Source of the DNA: Tausonia pullulans
Lineage: Eukaryota; Basidiomycota; Tremellomycetes; Cystofilobasidiales; Mrakiaceae
NCBI GenBank assembly: GCA_951802195.1
Contig: OX637633.1
Span: forward strand, 620,001-684,000
DNA length: 64,000 nucleotides
Direction: 5' to 3'
The position numbers and the translations under genes are program-made. The notes beneath the pieces were generated by a model. It was not told the origin of the DNA. It saw only the letters and a program-made list of their open reading frames with translations, and ran no database searches. Below are positions 47,321 through 57,294 of the stretch, in pieces. Within the stretch, counting starts at the first letter, position 1. Each line of letters starts with the position of its first letter.

Positions 47321-49779
47321 ATGAACAACCTCACACCCTCTCGGGCAGCACCCGCCCCTCCGTCGCATGGAAGCTCCGCCAGAGGTTCTCCCTCTCGTGT
47401 GCTCAACATCAACGCGTACGGCGGAGGCCCGACCCAGGGCACCGCGGGTCATCCCGCCGGCGTCACGACGCTCAGAGCCGGCTACGTCAACCTCAAGGAC
47501 GGCTTCCTCATCTGGAGCAAGCGCTGGATGATGCTCGAGGAACATGTCCTCTCGTTTCGGAAGTCTGAGGTGTGTATCAATTTTGAACGCGATATAGGGC
47601 CGCCGCCTCCGCCGAATCCTACGCTGAGCATTCCAACATCCGGCATCCACCAGTCTTCCGCTCAGGCCGCAGCCGTCATCTATCTGCGAGACATCACGGT
47701 CGTCCAGCGGACGGACCTCAGGCCGTACTGCATCGAGGTCGTTGCCAAGGACAAAACGTACTACATTTCGATGAAGAGCGACGAGGAACTCTATGGCTGG
47801 ATGGACGACATCTACAGCCGAAGCCCACTCGGCGTCAGCATTCCGACCGACTTCGTGCATCAGGTCCACGTCGGCTTCGACCCAGTCAGCGGAGCCTTCA
47901 CCGTCAGTAAAAAGAGCTTTTCGCCCTCCTTTTCACTTTCCCTCCTCTTGTCGCGGATGGCCAGAGCTGACGGCTTCCCTTGCGCATCACAGGGTCTCCC
48001 GGAGCAATGGACGCGCCTGCTCACCTCGTCAGCCATCACCAAAGAGGACTACGCGAAGAACCCTCAAGCCGTCCTTGACGTCCTTGAATTCTATACGGAT
48101 ATTCAAAAACGCGGCGGCGAGCACGACGACTTTGGCCTCGGCCCTGCCGCCGTCCCGGTGCCATCGAAGCCAGCCACTCGTCCCTATGAGCTTGCCTCGA
48201 CGTCAGGCCCGACGCCTCCGGTAGCCCGCTTTGGTGGCACGGGTTTCGCAGGCTCGCAAGCATCCGATCCTGCTCAACGACACCCGACCCCTCCTTCCTC
48301 ACACTCGGCGGCCCCGTCTGGCCCTCCGAGAGCTCCTCCTATACAGGTCACTCGGCCAGCACCTCCTCCCCCTGCTCCTGCACGTCAAGCTTCCCAAAAC
48401 ATATGTTTGGTACAATGAGCTGATTGTGTTTCCGATGGTTGCCCAGGTTGCGCCTCCCCTTACTCGAGACGACTCTCCACGTCAGCAGTCAACGTTGCCC
48501 TTGACAGCTAAATCAGCGGCACCTCCTCCGGCCAATGCCGCACTGGGCATCAAACCCCTGCAGATGGGCAAGAAGATCGCTCCTTCGAATGAAACGTCAG
48601 GCACGAAGCTTGCCGAGCGGCGGATTAGCACGCTGAGCGAGGCGCAGATTATGGACCGACTCCGGACGGTCGTCAGCAAGGAGGACCCTGCAACACTGTA
48701 TGCGAAGATCAAGAAAGTCGGGCAAGGGTGAGCAAAGTCATGGAGTCCCATTCCCGAAGGCGTGTTGGCCTGGGTTGACGAAGACGCTCCTAAGTGCCTC
48801 TGGGCTTGTCTTTGTTGCCAAATCTCTCGAGACTGGCGCAAAGGTTGCGATCAAGCAAATGGACCTTGCCCAGCAGCCGCGTAAAGAGCTCGTCGTCAAC
48901 GAGATTGTCGTCATGAAGGAATCGCACCACCCGAACGTCGTCAACTTCATGGAGGCCTTCCTCATCCAAAACACGGAGCTTTGGGTCGTCATGGAGCTCA
49001 TGGAGGGCGGCGCACTCACAGACGTCATTGAGAATAACAAGCTAGAGGAGGACCAGATCGCCGGCATTTGCTTCGAGGTAGGCCCATCGGCTACAAGCAC
49101 AGCTAAACGCCGAGAGATGAGCTGACGCTCTGTCTGCCATCCATTAGACTTGTAAAGGGCTTGAGCATCTCCACCAGCGGAGCATCATTCATCGCGACAT
49201 CAAGAGCGACAACGTCCTCCTCAACGCGGCAGGCGAGGTTAAGATCAGTGAGTCTGCGACATCGGCACTCTCGCTACCGCTGAACACTTCTTTAATCTTC
49301 TCTAGCCGACTTCGGCTTCTGCGCCAAGCTTTCGAGCGAGAAGTCGAAGCGTGCCACCATGGTGGGAACGCCATACTGGATGGCGCCCGAGGTCGTCAAG
49401 CAGAAGGAGTACGGTGCCAAGGTCGACATCTGGTCGCTCGGCATCATGGCAATCGAGATGATCGAGAGCGAGCCGCCGTATCTCGACGAGGAGCCTCTCA
49501 AGGCACTCTACCTGATTGCCACGAACGGCACGCCGACGCTAAAGAAGCCCGAGCAGCTCAGCGGGGAGCTGAAGCATTTCCTCTCGGTCTGTCTTTGCGT
49601 CGATGTCAAGTCTCGGGCCACAGCCACGGAGCTCTTGGACGTGAGTTATTGCAACCATTTTCGCGCTGCCTGAGATTCCATTGACAGTCGGACCTTGGTA
49701 CCTTTCGTAGCACGAGTTCATGGCAAAGGCGTGCGACACAGCCGGTCTGGCGCCGCTGTTGAGGTTCAAAAAGGATTAA
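47321..49779 (+). CDS. STE20: p21-activated kinase with PH and CRIB domains (STE20)
   Basis: PAK kinase acting below the pheromone receptor and Cdc42 in mating and polarity. Start chosen at 47321 ([17 protein letters not shown]); an in-frame ATG at 47177 adds 48 low-complexity residues. Order: PH domain ([20 protein letters not shown] to [13 protein letters not shown]), CRIB box ([24 protein letters not shown]), P-rich linker, then kinase: KVGQG P-loop edge, VAIKQMDL lysine, [13 protein letters not shown] catalytic loop, [21 protein letters not shown]. End RFKKD, TAA at 49777-49779. PH-CRIB-kinase is shared by Cla4 and basidiomycete mating-locus Ste20. I use STE20 because of the mating-locus setting; CLA4 type is the alternative. 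Confidence 0.9.
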
Positions 49780-50416
49780 TTTACGGGATTCTGATGTATG
49801 AGACATATCTTGGGATGGAGGATGATGGATGTTGGCTGGGCCTGTTGCAACCCAATGACAGCCTCTATGGGGCGAGAGTTCGCTGAACGGTATAGAATTG
49901 TCTTCCTGCCGTTTTTCATCGCCACCTCTTTGGAACTCAACTCGTCCGCCCAAGGTCAGCTGCGAGCCAAACATGCTCGGCATCTAATAGAATGACCGAC
50001 AGAGGCGTGGCTGTCTGTTCTCGACGAGTTCACCGAGTACGCCAAAGCGCGACGGGCGAAGGAGGCCTCGATGGTCCTGTCATGACCGGGTTCTCTCCCT
50101 TTTGTATTGAAGTATTGAAGTCATGAGTTAGACGTAGAGGATGAGGCAACACTATGAGAGATGGCGAGTCGTAGCTAGATAGAGGGAGAGCGAGAATGAA
50201 AGAGGCGGAAAGAAAGCAAAAAATGGGTTTGGACATAGGCCCATCAGAAAAGGCAAAATGACCATGGTAAAGAGCGTTGATTGGAGATGACAAATGTAGG
50301 AGGTAAGAGGGGGCGGGGAAAGGGAGATCTAAAAGTTCATATCAAGATGACCAGCTACGTCCAGCGGTGGCTATGGTCTATAATCTAACCATACTTCCCC
50401 GCCCCTGACCTGCTTG
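49780..50416. other. STE20 3' flank with duplicated gene tail
   Basis: About 640 bases with no intact gene. Apart from the 101-bp repeat at 49998-50098, I see only the STE20 3' region and unrecognised short ORFs. Confidence 0.4.
49998..50098 (+). repeat. 101-bp duplication, copy 2 (orphan gene tail)
   Basis: Matches 28652-28752 at 97 of 101 positions, no gaps, same orientation. The frame EAWLSVLDEFTEYAKARRAK to TGA is intact, but upstream of it there is no matching gene body (a TGA lies just before). It is therefore an isolated 3' fragment. Confidence 0.9.
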
Positions 50417-50849
50417 TCACCCCAGGATAGGATCGATGGCGGCGCCGACAGCAGTGCCAGCCATCTGGCTACTGCCAGCCATCCACCTCGTACTCGACTG
50501 CCAGGGTGTCTGCCAAATCGTAGACGCGATCTTGCGGATCTCCTCGTCCGTGACAGGGTCGAGGGCTGCGTTCTTGCTGTACCTCTGCCTCCGGACGAAT
50601 CGCCATGTCCGGGCTACAAAGATGCAGTGGAAAAGGAAGACCGCCCTCGGCGGCGACGGTGTCGGGCAGACAAGCGTCTGGAGAGAGGGAGGATGGGATT
50701 GGAGTGAAAGAGAGGCACGTGCAGCAGTAGCGGCAGACCAAATAGCGCGCACGACGAGACACGGCTCGTCGAAGAGGTGGAAGAAGGACTCAACGGGGGC
50801 CATCAGGCACAGCGCACATCGCTTGGACCTGTTGTGCGACGTAGCGGTT

Positions 50850-50851
<2 letters not shown>
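50417..50851 (-). CDS. Hypothetical protein, C-terminal part only
   Basis: The minus-strand frame is open from the poly(A) tract of the non-LTR remnant to a stop at 50417. It reads MAPVESFFHLFDEPCLVV near 50800, then VFLFHCIFVARTWRFVRRQR, NAALDPVTDEEIRKIAS, TIWQTPWQSSTRWMAGSS and a final AIDPILG. The last 60 residues look like genuine coding sequence; I do not recognise the family. Any upstream exons would lie inside or beyond the transposon nest, so this may be a gene cut off by it. A lysine run that would extend the frame upstream is only the poly(A) tract. Confidence 0.35.

Positions 50852-50883
<32 letters not shown>
50852..50883 (+). repeat. T32 homopolymer (minus-strand poly(A) tail)
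   Basis: Thirty-two consecutive T on the plus strand at the 3' end of the minus-strand remnant. Best read as the reverse-transcribed poly(A) tail of that insertion. Confidence 0.8.
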
Positions 50884-50884
<1 letters not shown>

Positions 50885-51088
50885 GAAAACAGCCCCTTGT
50901 CTGGGGAGAAGAACACGGCTATCCAGCTTAGAGTGGCGGTCCAACGTTCTCTAATGAACTCTCCATCCCTCCAGACGACAGATATCACCCTTTTATAAGC
51001 CCATGGGTCGAGGTTCATTGTATGGATGATACGCTTGCGAATGCGGATCGATGTGAGAAGCTCCGAATTGAAGAGCCCACCGCCAGCC

Positions 51089-51264
51089 TGTTGAAGGTCT
51101 ATGTTCGCCCTGGGGTCCAATGTGGTTGCAAGCTTATTTCATATACCCACTCGACTCTACCCGCTCATATAAGGTTAACCTAGTGGCGTAAAAAGTACTA
51201 CAAAGGGAGGACAAGGGATGAAAACTACTAGATTATAGGTCTCCGTGAATCGCTCCTTCCAACA
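51089..51264 (-). repeat. Solo LTR of the young Copia element
   Basis: 176 bases, TGTTG...CAACA, reading identical to both LTRs of the intact element at 52585-57294. No internal element sequence is attached. Flanks are CAGCC on the left and CATCC on the right, a 5-base target duplication with one mismatch. It interrupts the non-LTR-like frame. Formed by LTR-LTR recombination of an earlier full insertion. Confidence 0.88.
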
Positions 51265-51401
51265 CATCCCACTGAGCCCGCGCTTTCATGAGCCGGAATC
51301 GGAGTGGCGTGAAGCCGAAGCCGCCGAGGTCTCGAGGGGTTTCCAGACGCTCCCTGCTGACGTCTTTGTGCTTTGATCTGTAGAGGGAGTTGTAGGCCGT
51401 G

Positions 51402-51818
51402 TGTAAGGATTGGCCCAAGGGTCGTTGGCAGAGAAGATTGGGCGAGGAGAGGGACGTTGGTGACGAAGTATACTGAGAGCGGTGGCGGGTGAAGGAAGAG
51501 AACTGTAGTGATGGAGGTGACACAGGCTCGCTTAAGGGTCTTGGGCAAGTTTGTCGTGTCCAGATGATAGTCAGAGTGCAGAACAAAACTACGATGAAAT
51601 GAGCGTTTTATGGACCAGGGGTAAGAACAAGGGAGGGGATGAGAAGTGCGAGAACGCAAAGAGTGTAGGGCAGATGATGAAATAAAAGAGAAGAAAGCGC
51701 AATGAGACAAGGAGCGTGAGCCAATGTGGCGAAAGAATGGTCCAAGACGAGGGAATGTGGAGCAAGCAAGGGAAGGGCAGGCGCAGAGCTGAGGTGGCAA
51801 GTCTGCGAGATCCTGACA
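51402..51818 (-). repeat. Solo LTR of a Gypsy-related family
   Basis: 417 bases, TGT...ACA ends, clearly related to the Gypsy LTR at 59467-59826: shared start AAGGATTGGCCCAAGGGTC, middle GTGACACAGGCTCGCTT, and end GAGAT then CCTGACA. No 5-base target duplication flanks it (CCGTG and GTGCT). It joins Copia RNase H sequence on one side to the non-LTR-like remnant on the other. Confidence 0.75.
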
Positions 51819-52584
51819 GTGCTGCCATAGACCTTGATGGCGAATCCAGTCGTGGAGCGGCGCGTTTCGTGGTCGCCTGCGTAGTCCGAGTCGGTCCAAA
51901 CCTCGACGAGCGGCGAGTCGGGATGTCCTCCCAGCGTGAGTCCGTGGGAGCGGGTGCCAGCGACATAGCGCAAGATGCGCTTGATGGCTGCCCAATGGAT
52001 GGCCTTGGGGTCGTGGCTGAACCGGCTGACGACTCCCACTGAATAGGCCAGGTCTGGACGTGTGCAGACCATGAGGTACATGAGGGAGCCGACTGCTTGG
52101 AGGTACATTGACTTATCTGCTCCCCGCATGTCCTCGGACGTGGACCCCTCGCTAATGGCAAGCTGCTTGTGCTCGTCCATGGGCGTCCGTGCTGGCTTGG
52201 CGATGCTGAGACCGAACCGCTCGAGGACATCGTCCGCGTAGCGTCGCTGGGTCAGCGTGATGGTCTTCCTGACTCTGTCCCGCTTGACCTCCATCCCTAG
52301 CATCATCGCTCCGTCCAGCTGTCCTCGTTCGTCGATGACGAACTCCTCCTTGATCGCCTCCATGATCTCCTCGATATCGTCCCTGCTCCCAGCAATCGCA
52401 AAGTCATCCACGTACTGCACAAGGAGGCGCCGTCGGCCGTCCTTCCACCCGACGTACAGGCAGTGGTCTGCCTCGATGTGGTGGAGGTCGATGGTGTCGA
52501 AGAACCTGCTGGACCGGAGGTAGAAGGCGAGAGAGGCTTGCTTGAGGCCGTAGAGGGCCTTGAGGAGGTGAGCGACGAGCTTCT
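51819..52584 (-). pseudogene. Older Copia element, 3' part (reverse transcriptase/RNase H fragment)
   Basis: Minus-strand Ty1/Copia sequence: the reverse transcriptase part with LLKALYGLKQASLAFYLRSS, the catalytic QYVDDFAIAG, then RNase H with WTDSDYAGDHETRRSTTGFA and KVYGST, where it stops at the Gypsy-type LTR. It is the continuation of the fragment at 57295-59466, separated by the young Copia insertion. The rest of RNase H and this element's own 3' LTR are missing. Within the fragment the frame is open. Confidence 0.85.
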
Positions 52585-52760
52585 TGTTGAAGGTCTATGT
52601 TCGCCCTGGGGTCCAATGTGGTTGCAAGCTTATTTCATATACCCACTCGACTCTACCCGCTCATATAAGGTTAACCTAGTGGCGTAAAAAGTACTACAAA
52701 GGGAGGACAAGGGATGAAAACTACTAGATTATAGGTCTCCGTGAATCGCTCCTTCCAACA
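52585..52760 (-). repeat. Copia 3' LTR
   Basis: 176 bases, identical by reading to the LTR at 57119-57294 and to the solo LTR at 51089. It is the 3' LTR because the element is on the minus strand. Confidence 0.95.
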
Positions 52761-52799
52761 CTCCCACTCGATGAGCTGAGACCTACTTCATTTCCGCTC

Positions 52800-55700
52800 C
52801 TAATCATCTTCCTGTACTTTGGCCAGTCTTCGGGTCCATACGCGGTGGTCCGTGATGCCTAATGACTTCTTGAAGCGTTCGAGTTTCTCTACGCCCAGGG
52901 CTTTTGTGAGTAGGTCTGCGAGCATGTCCTCCGTTGGACAGTATTGGAGTTCGATAAATCCGCTCTGCAATGCCTCTCGCCCGTACTTGTAGGCGACGTC
53001 GATATGCTTCGTCTTCTCCGAATGCGTCCCGTTTTTGGTTGTCTCGATCGCTCCTTGATTGTCGACGTTGACCGGGATTGAAGTGAAGTCGAATCCGAGC
53101 TGTGCTAGGAGTTTGGCGACCCATCTTAGGGTCTGGCATCCGGCTGAGAGGGCTATGTACTCCGCCTCAAGGGATGATCGGCTGACTGCCTTTTGACGTC
53201 TGCTCGCCCAGATGACAGTTGATCCAAGAACTTTGACGATGAATCCTGTGGTTGATCGTCGTGACTCGTGATCTCCGGCGTAGTCGGAATCCGTCCAAAG
53301 TTCTATGAGCGGTGCATCTGGTTTCCCTCCGAGCGTGAGTGTTGTATCTGCCGATCCTTGTAGGTATCGGAAGATCTTCTTGACTGCTCCCCAGTGGACC
53401 CTTCGAGGGTCCGAGCTGAATCGGCTAACGACTCCGACCGCGAATGCGATGTCCGGTCGGGTGCAGACCTGAAGATACATGAGGGAGCCGACCGCTTCGA
53501 GGTACGGCACACCGGCCAGCTTTTCCTTTTCTGACGAGGCGAGATCCTCTGACTGGACTGACAATTGTCGAAAGTCGTCCATCGGGACCTTGTTTGGCTT
53601 GGCGGTGCTCATGTTGAAGCGTTCGAGGACCGATTCGACGTATCGTTGCTGGCTGAGGAACATTGTTCCTGCCGTTCGGTCCCGGTGAACGTCGATCCCG
53701 AGAATGGTTCCGGGATTAAGATCTCCTCTGTCTTCGATTTTGAACTCCTTTTGGATCTCCTCCATTACCCATCTTAGGTCTTCCTTTCCTCCTGCTGCGA
53801 CGAAGTCGTCGACGTACTGGACCATCATGATCCGTCGTCCTTCGCGATATCCGATGTAGACGCAGTGATCCGCTTCAACGGGATGGAGGTTGAGCCGTGT
53901 TTGGAAGAACCTTGAGGAATGGTTGTAGAATGCGAGGGGAGATTGTCTGAGTCCGTATAGGGCCTTGAGGAGGTGCGCGACCAGTTTCTTGTCCTGCCCT
54001 CCCTTCTGTTCATACCCTGTTGGCTGATCCATGTAGACAGTTTCGACCAAGTCTGCCGTGAGGAACGCCGTTTTGAAGTCTCCTTGGACTAGGTCGAGGT
54101 CCTCTAATGCCGCTATGGCGAGGACGATCCTCAGGGAGTTGAGCTTGGATACCGGCGCGTACGTCTCGACGTAGTCCACTCCTTCGCGCTGACAGTAGCC
54201 CTTGGCCACCCATCTAGCCTTGAAGCGAGTGATCCTCCCGTCTGCTCCTTTCTTGAGCGCGTACACCCAGCGCCCTCCGACCGTTTTCGATCCCGAGGGT
54301 AGCTCCGTGAGTTCAAAGACTCCGTTCCCTTCCATCGAGGCCATCTCTTCGTCCATTGCTTCCCTCCAGAAGTATGCGTGCTCCGACGTCATTGCTTCTT
54401 CGTACGTCTTGGGTAGTGAGGGTGATGGGAGATCCTCGAGGTTTGGTCTTGCCGCATACGCGTGGCCGACGAAGTCCTCCGAAACGAAATCGGTTATGTC
54501 GTAGTCCGTTTGGATGTATTTCGCCGTGTCCGCTACTTCCGCGATCGACCTGTTTCGCATCCCTCGACCGTAGCTCCCACTCGATTGAACAGCGGGCTGG
54601 TCTTCCTCGACCTCCTCATAGTACCACGAGGGCTTGAGGCGGGATGTCTTTGGTTTGCCTGCTTCGGCCTTCCCGAGCGGGTCTTGTTGCACTTCTGGCT
54701 GCTTGGACGGTTGTGCTTGTTCCGTCGCCTTGTCCTCTTTCGGCTGATCTATTCCTTCTTTTTCCTCCTCTTCCCTGGATCCATTTGATCCGACCGTCGG
54801 CAACTCCGCTGTTTTTAGTGCCCCGAACGTTTCGTCGAAGATCACGTCGCGCGAGTATATGATGGCCCTCTTGGGGCTGCCGAAGACCTGGAGTCGGTAC
54901 GCCTTCTTCCCTTCGGGTTCGCCGTATCCGAGGAAGATGCATTTGATCGCTTTTGACTGGTGCTTCTTCCTTTCCGGATCGAGTGCATACGCGATGCTTC
55001 CGAATGCTCGAAGGTAGGTGAGGTCGGGTTTCCGCTTGTGATAGGCCTGGAATGGGGTTTGATGGTTGATCGAGGCGGATGGGATGCGGTTAATCGTATA
55101 AGTGACGTAGTTCATGGCTTCCGCCCAGTACGATGGGTCAAGCTCCCTCGCGTCTCGTAGCGCGCAGGTGAGCTTCTCCTCGATGGTCCGCATTCCTCGT
55201 TCTGCCTTGCCGTTCTGTTGAGGTGTGCGTGGGATGGTCGTCTCCTGGGTGATCCCCTCGTCCCGGAGATAGGACTCGTAGTCCTTTGACGTGTATTCCC
55301 CGCCGTTGTCTGACCTGATCCGTTTGACGACGTGACCGGTCCGTTTTTCTTCCTTCTTCCTCCATGCGATAAATGTCGCTAACGTCTCCGACTTCCGTTC
55401 CAAAGCGAACGACCAGTGGTAGTTCGAGAAGTCGTCCCAAATCGTCATCATGAAGCGCTTTCCTTGCGCTGACGCGACGGGCATTGGCCCTTGGAGATCC
55501 GTGTGAATAAGTTCAAGCGGAGAGGTCGTTTTGGTTGTGGAGGTGGGAAAGGGGGTCCGATGTTGTTTTCCTTCTACGCAAGGCACGCAGATCCGTTCTT
55601 TGAATCCATCGATGTCCTCCTTCGTGAAGGCTGGTAGAAGTCTCTGGCTGATGAGCTTCTCCATTGCTGAGATGGAGGCATGGCCGAGCCGGCGGTGGAC

Positions 55701-57095
55701 GAGTTCGATCTTGTCGACTCCCGATGCCGTGAGCGCCACGTCCTCCTCCCTTGAACCGGCTCTTCCTGAGTCGGTCACATCCAGCATGTAGAGGTTTTTC
55801 GACACCTCCCGACCCTCCATGAAGACTTGCCCATTTCGGATAAATTGACAGTGCTTCTTGGAGGTGAGCTCCCTCTTGGGGAATCTCGTCTCGACTCCTT
55901 TGTTGCCGAGTTGTCCAATGCTGATGAGGTTTGCGAACCCAGGGATGTGATATACCTCCGAGATCGTGAAGTACCTCTCGACTCCTCCCACTCGCGAGCG
56001 CAGGCGGATTTCTCCGATTCCTTGTACCTGTGCTGGAGTTCCGTCGGCCGTCCTGACCGTGTGTTTGAACTGCTTGTACTTGACGAAGCGTTCTCGCTCT
56101 CCTACGATGTGATTCGTAGTTCCGCTATCTGCGATATATCCGAGCTTTGTCACGATGTTCAGTGACTGGTCCGACACTGATGTGGTGGGTCCGACTTGAA
56201 GGCTGAAATCCGAGACCGATGGCCCCGCGATGTTCGCCTCGTCCCTCCCTTTGTTTCCCTTGTTCCCCTTCCTTGGCTTCTTTCCCTTCCCAAACCCTTT
56301 GGGTTTTCCGACGAGTTCCCAACACTCGGTCTTGAAGTGTCCAACCTTTCCACAATGATGGCACGTGGCCTTCTTCCTATCGATCAGCAACGCCGAGTCG
56401 TTCGACGTGATTGAGGTGGAGGGTTTGAGTGACTCGTGGGTCCGGACGTAGACCAGGAGGGATGTTGCGACGGTGGTGGGGGAGAGTTGTTCCTTGGTGT
56501 CTTGAGCTCGGAGGGTTTGATGTTGGATGAATGACTCAAAAGAGGCGGGGAGCCCGCTGAGGAAGAACAGCGAGCTCATACGATCCGGGATGGAGAGGCT
56601 GAGGGCCGTCATGTCATCGACGATCCGTTGGAATTCATCGATGTACTCTTGAACGGACCCTCCCTCCTCCATCCTCAGATCCCTCATCCTCCTGATGGCC
56701 ATTACTTCTCCTGCACCTCCTTCCACCTTGTGAGTCTTCCTCAGAAGATCCCACGCCTCCTTTGCGTGCGAGCAGTTCCGTATCCTCGGTAACTCACGGT
56801 CGCTGACGGCCATCTGGATTCTGTGGAGCGCGAACTCGTCTTTGCGGTCCCACTCCTTGATCTCTGCGGCGTTGGTAGGTGTGGTGGTTGTCTCTTGTGT
56901 GTCCTTGTCTGTGACTCTTTGGACTGGAACGGGAGTGGGCCTGGTTTTCGTACCTAGGACAACGGGCTTGCAGTCCGCCTCTCCAAAAGCTATAAGCATT
57001 CTTACAGCCCAGGTCTCGTAGTTTGTACCATCGAGAGCAGCGAGCTTGAAGAGCTTATGATCGAGCTTCTTGGAGTAGGCTTCCGTTAAGGACAT
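52800..57095 (-). CDS. Copia Gag-Pol polyprotein
   Basis: 1,431-aa polyprotein from ATG at 57095. Order: Gag (UBN2-like, with LDGTNYETWAVRMLIAF), zinc knuckle CHHCGKVGHFKTEC near residue 240, protease with DSGTTNHIV, integrase with the H-H-C-C part (HRRLGHAS, CVPCVEGK) and core (HTDLQGP, RSDNGGEYTS, PQQNGKAERG), reverse transcriptase (FKARWVAKGYCQREGVDY, MVQYVDDFVAAGG), and RNase H (WTDSDYAGDHESRRSTTGF, SLEAEYIALSAG, KTKHIDVAYKYGRE). The order PR-IN-RT-RH defines Ty1/Copia. No stop or frameshift, and one frame throughout without a programmed shift. The stop is near the 3' LTR. Confidence 0.95.
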   Translation of the reverse strand: MSLTEAYSKKLDHKLFKLAALDGTNYETWAVRMLIAFGEADCKPVVLGTKTRPTPVPVQRVTDKDTQETTTTPTNAAEIKEWDRKDEFALHRIQMAVSDRELPRIRNCSHAKEAWDLLRKTHKVEGGAGEVMAIRRMRDLRMEEGGSVQEYIDEFQRIVDDMTALSLSIPDRMSSLFFLSGLPASFESFIQHQTLRAQDTKEQLSPTTVATSLLVYVRTHESLKPSTSITSNDSALLIDRKKATCHHCGKVGHFKTECWELVGKPKGFGKGKKPRKGNKGNKGRDEANIAGPSVSDFSLQVGPTTSVSDQSLNIVTKLGYIADSGTTNHIVGERERFVKYKQFKHTVRTADGTPAQVQGIGEIRLRSRVGGVERYFTISEVYHIPGFANLISIGQLGNKGVETRFPKRELTSKKHCQFIRNGQVFMEGREVSKNLYMLDVTDSGRAGSREEDVALTASGVDKIELVHRRLGHASISAMEKLISQRLLPAFTKEDIDGFKERICVPCVEGKQHRTPFPTSTTKTTSPLELIHTDLQGPMPVASAQGKRFMMTIWDDFSNYHWSFALERKSETLATFIAWRKKEEKRTGHVVKRIRSDNGGEYTSKDYESYLRDEGITQETTIPRTPQQNGKAERGMRTIEEKLTCALRDARELDPSYWAEAMNYVTYTINRIPSASINHQTPFQAYHKRKPDLTYLRAFGSIAYALDPERKKHQSKAIKCIFLGYGEPEGKKAYRLQVFGSPKRAIIYSRDVIFDETFGALKTAELPTVGSNGSREEEEKEGIDQPKEDKATEQAQPSKQPEVQQDPLGKAEAGKPKTSRLKPSWYYEEVEEDQPAVQSSGSYGRGMRNRSIAEVADTAKYIQTDYDITDFVSEDFVGHAYAARPNLEDLPSPSLPKTYEEAMTSEHAYFWREAMDEEMASMEGNGVFELTELPSGSKTVGGRWVYALKKGADGRITRFKARWVAKGYCQREGVDYVETYAPVSKLNSLRIVLAIAALEDLDLVQGDFKTAFLTADLVETVYMDQPTGYEQKGGQDKKLVAHLLKALYGLRQSPLAFYNHSSRFFQTRLNLHPVEADHCVYIGYREGRRIMMVQYVDDFVAAGGKEDLRWVMEEIQKEFKIEDRGDLNPGTILGIDVHRDRTAGTMFLSQQRYVESVLERFNMSTAKPNKVPMDDFRQLSVQSEDLASSEKEKLAGVPYLEAVGSLMYLQVCTRPDIAFAVGVVSRFSSDPRRVHWGAVKKIFRYLQGSADTTLTLGGKPDAPLIELWTDSDYAGDHESRRSTTGFIVKVLGSTVIWASRRQKAVSRSSLEAEYIALSAGCQTLRWVAKLLAQLGFDFTSIPVNVDNQGAIETTKNGTHSEKTKHIDVAYKYGREALQSGFIELQYCPTEDMLADLLTKALGVEKLERFKKSLGITDHRVWTRRLAKVQEDD

Positions 57096-57118
57096 GGTCG
57101 CTATTGGTGCTGATAACG

Positions 57119-57294
57119 TGTTGAAGGTCTATGTTCGCCCTGGGGTCCAATGTGGTTGCAAGCTTATTTCATATACCCACTCGACTCTACCCGCTCATAT
57201 AAGGTTAACCTAGTGGCGTAAAAAGTACTACAAAGGGAGGACAAGGGATGAAAACTACTAGATTATAGGTCTCCGTGAATCGCTCCTTCCAACA
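57119..57294 (-). repeat. Copia 5' LTR
   Basis: 176 bases, identical to 52585-52760; ends CAACA then the first base of the internal region, and is flanked on the right by the CTTCT target duplication at 57295-57299. Confidence 0.95.

Larger units (their letters stand above)
50852..51401 (-). mobile_element. Non-LTR retrotransposon-like remnant with poly(A) tail
   Basis: On the minus strand, two coding fragments are separated only by the solo LTR at 51089-51264: ETPRDLGGFGFTPLRFRLMK near 51270-51350, and GGGLFNSELLTSIRIRKRI followed by WAYKRVISVVWRDGEFIRE near 50900-51088. They end in a run of 32 A (plus-strand T at 50852-50883). A GGFG-type motif near the end of a long frame, followed by a poly(A) tail, fits the 3' end of a LINE such as the fungal Tad group. 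I could not confirm the family. The 5' part is missing, cut at the LTR-like sequence at 51402. Confidence 0.4.
52585..57294 (-). mobile_element. Intact Ty1/Copia LTR retrotransposon
   Basis: 4,710 bases: two identical 176-bp LTRs around a single uninterrupted 1,431-codon frame, with a perfect 5-base target duplication CTTCT (52580-52584 and 57295-57299). It sits inside an older Copia element in the same orientation. On the minus strand a purine-rich GAGTGGGAG abuts the 3' LTR (polypurine tract), and TTATCAGCACC lies just inside the 5' LTR, a possible half-tRNA-iMet primer site. Identical LTRs and an intact frame indicate a recent, possibly still active, insertion. Confidence 0.95.

Noticed and set aside
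50852-51120. ORFs running through the poly(T) tract as poly-F or poly-K
   Set aside because: The repeat is a poly(A) tail of an insertion, not coding.
51089-51264. Short ORFs starting MDPRANIDLQQ inside the Copia LTRs
   Set aside because: They lie in the LTR repeat and recur identically at each LTR copy; not genes.
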